Shown here piece after piece: positions 17,774 through 19,938 of a stretch of 19,938 nt of DNA. Location: the NCBI GenBank assembly GCA_003641675.1, contig QNBI01000002.1, positions 1 through 19,938 on the forward strand. The letters are read 5' to 3'. Below the pieces are notes generated by a model. That model saw only the letters and a list, made by a program, of their open reading frames with translations, searched no databases and was not told the DNA's origin. The DNA comes from Spirochaetota bacterium. Its GTDB lineage: Bacteria > Spirochaetota > Spirochaetia > SZUA-6. The first letter of the stretch is position 1. Each line of letters opens with the position of its first letter. The position numbers and the translations under genes are program-made.

Positions 17774-17801
17774 AATATAACAAACCAAGTCATAATTACA
17801 A
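17774..17801 (-). promoter_or_regulatory. Candidate promoter of the ymdB-rseC pair
   Basis: On the minus strand TTGTAA (17796-17801, four of six) and TATATT (17774-17779, five of six) are separated by 16 bp. They lie in the 75-bp gap after pelG and would give a leader of about 20-25 bases containing the ribosome site. No terminator is seen between the pelG stop and this promoter, so read-through from pel is also possible. Confidence 0.4.
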
Positions 17802-17819
17802 GACCAAAGCTGGAAATTT

Positions 17820-19199
17820 CTAAGTACTATTACGTACATATAGTATTTTATCTGCATACCGTGCAGAGCCCATAAGCAAAACCAGCGCCAAAACAGAAGC
17901 AAAAACTCCTCCGGCTAAATAGCTTAAACCAAGCAGATTATAAAGCCTGTAATAAGCTATTAGGATGGAGAGAACCAAATTTACTCCAAAGAAAACAGCA
18001 CTTGCATAGAAAGCATATACGTAAAGCTCAAGGTAGAACAGATAAATGAGAAGGGTAAGCAGCATAAAATGAAAGAAAACCCCGCCTAAAACTATCTGCA
18101 GTGTAGGAACATCCAATGTGCCATTGAATAAAAGCCTAGATATATTTGCAGAAAGGAGTATAAAAACAGCCGTTAAAATTCCCTGGAAAAACCCCTGTTC
18201 CCTTAACCCGGTCTTAATGGAATTAAGCATGGCATACTTTTTCTGCTGAATATGCCTGTACATACTATTATGGAGTCCTTGCAGAAATTCCTTAAGATGC
18301 AGGTAAAAATCTATTTCAGTTACGATAATATAGTAAATCATTCCGGGAATTATCGTTAAATTTGCCAAATAAACCGGTATATCATACCTGTCGAATAGTC
18401 TAAAAAAGGTCCCCTGAATTCCAGTCCCAAGCATAGAACGGAAAACTATTTTATCCACCCACATACCCCAGTAGTATAAAATCCCTGATAAAAGAAGATA
18501 TTTAAAACGACCAGTATAGCGAAAAAAATCTGCAAATACCAGCTTGCCCGGTTTGTACTCTTTAAATACAAGAAAGAACAACGAAAATACTATAAACGTC
18601 TGTCCCAGCGCATAGCCTAAAAGTGCACCCCCGGTCATAAAGCTGTGCCCTAAAACTTTAACTGCAACAAAAGATATCGCCATTCCTGTCACGTAGAGTA
18701 TAAAAATTGCCATAAAACGTTTTAGCAGAGAGATAAAGATCATTAAAAGCCAGGTTATATTAATTACAATAAAAAGAACCACTGCAGATATCTTGTAGAG
18801 GAGATTATAGGGCATGTAACTAATGTGGAGAGAAATCACAGATAAAGTACCGATTACACCTGCGACTAATGTTACTATTAATGAAAATGCTATTAGCGCG
18901 GACCCCGCTTCTCTGTTTTTGTCCTCGTATATAAGGTCTGCAATATAGCGTGTAAAAATATAGTGGGTTCCGCCAAAGAAAATAAGTGAAAATGCATAGC
19001 TGTAAACTATTGCAGCGGTAAACAATTTATAAAACTGAGCCAGCTCGGACTCCGCAAACTTGCCTATAAAGAAAATGCCGAGAATAGTCAGTATCCACGG
19101 TCCTGCAACAACCATACTACCAGCGAGAATTACTTTAAAAAAGGAACCAATGCCACCCTGTTTAAGGACCTTCTGCAGCTCAAATCCTATACCTGCCAT
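17820..19199 (-). CDS. pelG: Pel exopolysaccharide transporter PelG
   Basis: Inner-membrane protein of the polysaccharide flippase (MOP) superfamily, thought to form the synthase and translocation complex of the cationic Pel exopolysaccharide with PelD, PelE and PelF. The 459 residues are normal. The diagnostic PelG N-terminus is present (MAGIGFELQKVLKQGG, then AGSMVVAGPWILTILGI), and about twelve membrane helices can be drawn between residues 23 and 445. A GGTHYIFTRYIADLIYEDK loop near 76-94 is also typical. Its ATG overlaps the pelF stop by 13 bp and has AAGGGG upstream. It is the last gene of the pel group on this side; the rest would lie beyond the right edge. Confidence 0.93.
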   Translation of the reverse strand: MAGIGFELQKVLKQGGIGSFFKVILAGSMVVAGPWILTILGIFFIGKFAESELAQFYKLFTAAIVYSYAFSLIFFGGTHYIFTRYIADLIYEDKNREAGSALIAFSLIVTLVAGVIGTLSVISLHISYMPYNLLYKISAVVLFIVINITWLLMIFISLLKRFMAIFILYVTGMAISFVAVKVLGHSFMTGGALLGYALGQTFIVFSLFFLVFKEYKPGKLVFADFFRYTGRFKYLLLSGILYYWGMWVDKIVFRSMLGTGIQGTFFRLFDRYDIPVYLANLTIIPGMIYYIIVTEIDFYLHLKEFLQGLHNSMYRHIQQKKYAMLNSIKTGLREQGFFQGILTAVFILLSANISRLLFNGTLDVPTLQIVLGGVFFHFMLLTLLIYLFYLELYVYAFYASAVFFGVNLVLSILIAYYRLYNLLGLSYLAGGVFASVLALVLLMGSARYADKILYVRNST

Positions 19200-19938
19200 T
19201 TTTCCCCTTCTGCCAGACTCTTATAGATATTATAATAGGTTTTGTAAACCTTACGCCTGTCATAAAATTTAAGTACCTTTTCACGGTTTCTTACAACAAT
19301 ATTTTTCATTATTTCCGGATTTTTATATATATATTCAACCCCCTCTGCCAGCTTCTCCGCATCTTTGGAAGGGGCAAGAAATCGCTCATCATAATCCAAC
19401 AGTTCCGGTACATTACCAACCTTCGTAGCGACAGCAGGTACTCCGGAACAGAATCCCTCAAGGAGCACAAGAGGCTGAGCTTCTCTTATACTTGTTAATA
19501 GAAGCACATCAAGAAAAGAGTAGTACTTGTGCACATCCTGTCTGCCCGTAAAGTGGAATTTATCGTTTAGATGGAAACTGTTCACAAGCAGTTTGCAGTC
19601 TTCATAATAGGCGGGGTCCTCATCTGTCGGCCCAATACAGTAAAACTGCACTTCCGGAATTGCCCCGGATACAATTTTTGCCATGGCAATAAAGGTTTTT
19701 ATATCCTTTATGGGCACAACCCGTCCTACCAGTCCAATATGGAACCCCTTTTTCTTTTCCCTTTTAACAGACAGAAATCTTTCAACATCTATACCATTTG
19801 GTATTACAAGTGTCTTACTATCCTCTGCACCCAGTTCAATCTGCATTCTCCTGTTGTATTCAAAAAGGCTTATAATAAGATCCGCATATTTATAACTAAG
19901 CCTGCTTAGGGAAGAATATATTTTTATCCACATATCCC
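19187..19938 (-). CDS. pelF: Pel glycosyltransferase PelF (C-terminal part)
   Basis: Cytosolic family-4 glycosyltransferase that polymerises Pel from a UDP-sugar. The reading frame is open to the right edge, so the N-terminal half is missing: about 250 residues are present, roughly half of the usual length. The visible part opens with the PelF-like SYKYADLIISLFEYNRR-QIELGA segment and the linker VIPNGIDVERF. The C-terminal Rossmann domain follows, with GLVGRVVPIKDIKTFI, the donor-binding E-x7-E (EAQPLVLLE), and GVPAVATKVGNVPELL. Immediate coupling to pelG confirms the identity over other GT4 enzymes. Confidence 0.9.
   Translation of the reverse strand, partial: DMWIKIYSSLSRLSYKYADLIISLFEYNRRMQIELGAEDSKTLVIPNGIDVERFLSVKREKKKGFHIGLVGRVVPIKDIKTFIAMAKIVSGAIPEVQFYCIGPTDEDPAYYEDCKLLVNSFHLNDKFHFTGRQDVHKYYSFLDVLLLTSIREAQPLVLLEGFCSGVPAVATKVGNVPELLDYDERFLAPSKDAEKLAEGVEYIYKNPEIMKNIVVRNREKVLKFYDRRKVYKTYYNIYKSLAEGEKWQV

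Overview
The window is a gene-dense, AT-rich stretch of a chromosome from a diderm (Gram-negative-type) bacterium. It encodes LPS transport proteins (LptC, LptA, LptB), sigma-54, a chemotaxis pair (CheR/CheB) and part of a Pel polysaccharide locus. A spirochaete is my best guess. The HPr/HPr-kinase pair sits beside rpoN and lptB with no sugar-transport PTS gene in view, the lipoprotein signal on LptC is permissive (Phe-Phe-Gly-Cys), and the overall gene style fits. The phylum is inferred and cannot be settled without a database search. No tRNA, rRNA, CRISPR array, insertion sequence or long repeat was seen. No gap between genes exceeds about 150 bases.

Layout. Bases 1-160 (minus) hold the N-terminal end of a secreted protein cut by the window edge. 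Bases 251-2071 (plus) are uvrC, which converges on and overlaps the 3' end of a long minus-strand array running from 14418 down to 2001. In transcription order the array is: DUF151 bifunctional-nuclease family, pyrG, lptC, lptA, lptB, rpoN, hpf, hprK, ptsH (HPr), a DUF4390-like secreted protein, an NtrY-like sensor kinase, an NtrX-like sigma-54 activator, lexA and holA. Most junctions are 4-bp or 8-bp overlaps or gaps under 25 bp. The clear breaks are 58 bp before pyrG, which carries a good promoter, and 101 bp before rpoN.

The array thus joins LPS export, nitrogen/carbon-type signalling (HPr kinase, sigma-54 and a two-component pair that should work with sigma-54), ribosome hibernation and the SOS repressor. 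On the plus strand, 14570-16463 are cheR and cheB, divergent from the nuclease gene. They converge on a minus-strand pair: a YmdB-type metallophosphoesterase homologue (17744-16938) overlapping an RseC-family membrane protein (16945-16490). The right end (minus) is the tail of a Pel exopolysaccharide operon: pelF, truncated by the window edge, followed by pelG.

Most of the window is housekeeping in nature. The most unusual items are the YmdB homologue, in which several metal-ligand and catalytic positions are substituted; lexA coupled to an NtrY/NtrX-type operon; a 12-bp perfect palindrome lodged inside the pyrG promoter; a DUF4390-like gene whose best-placed ribosome site points at an ACG codon; and a LptC that looks like a lipoprotein.
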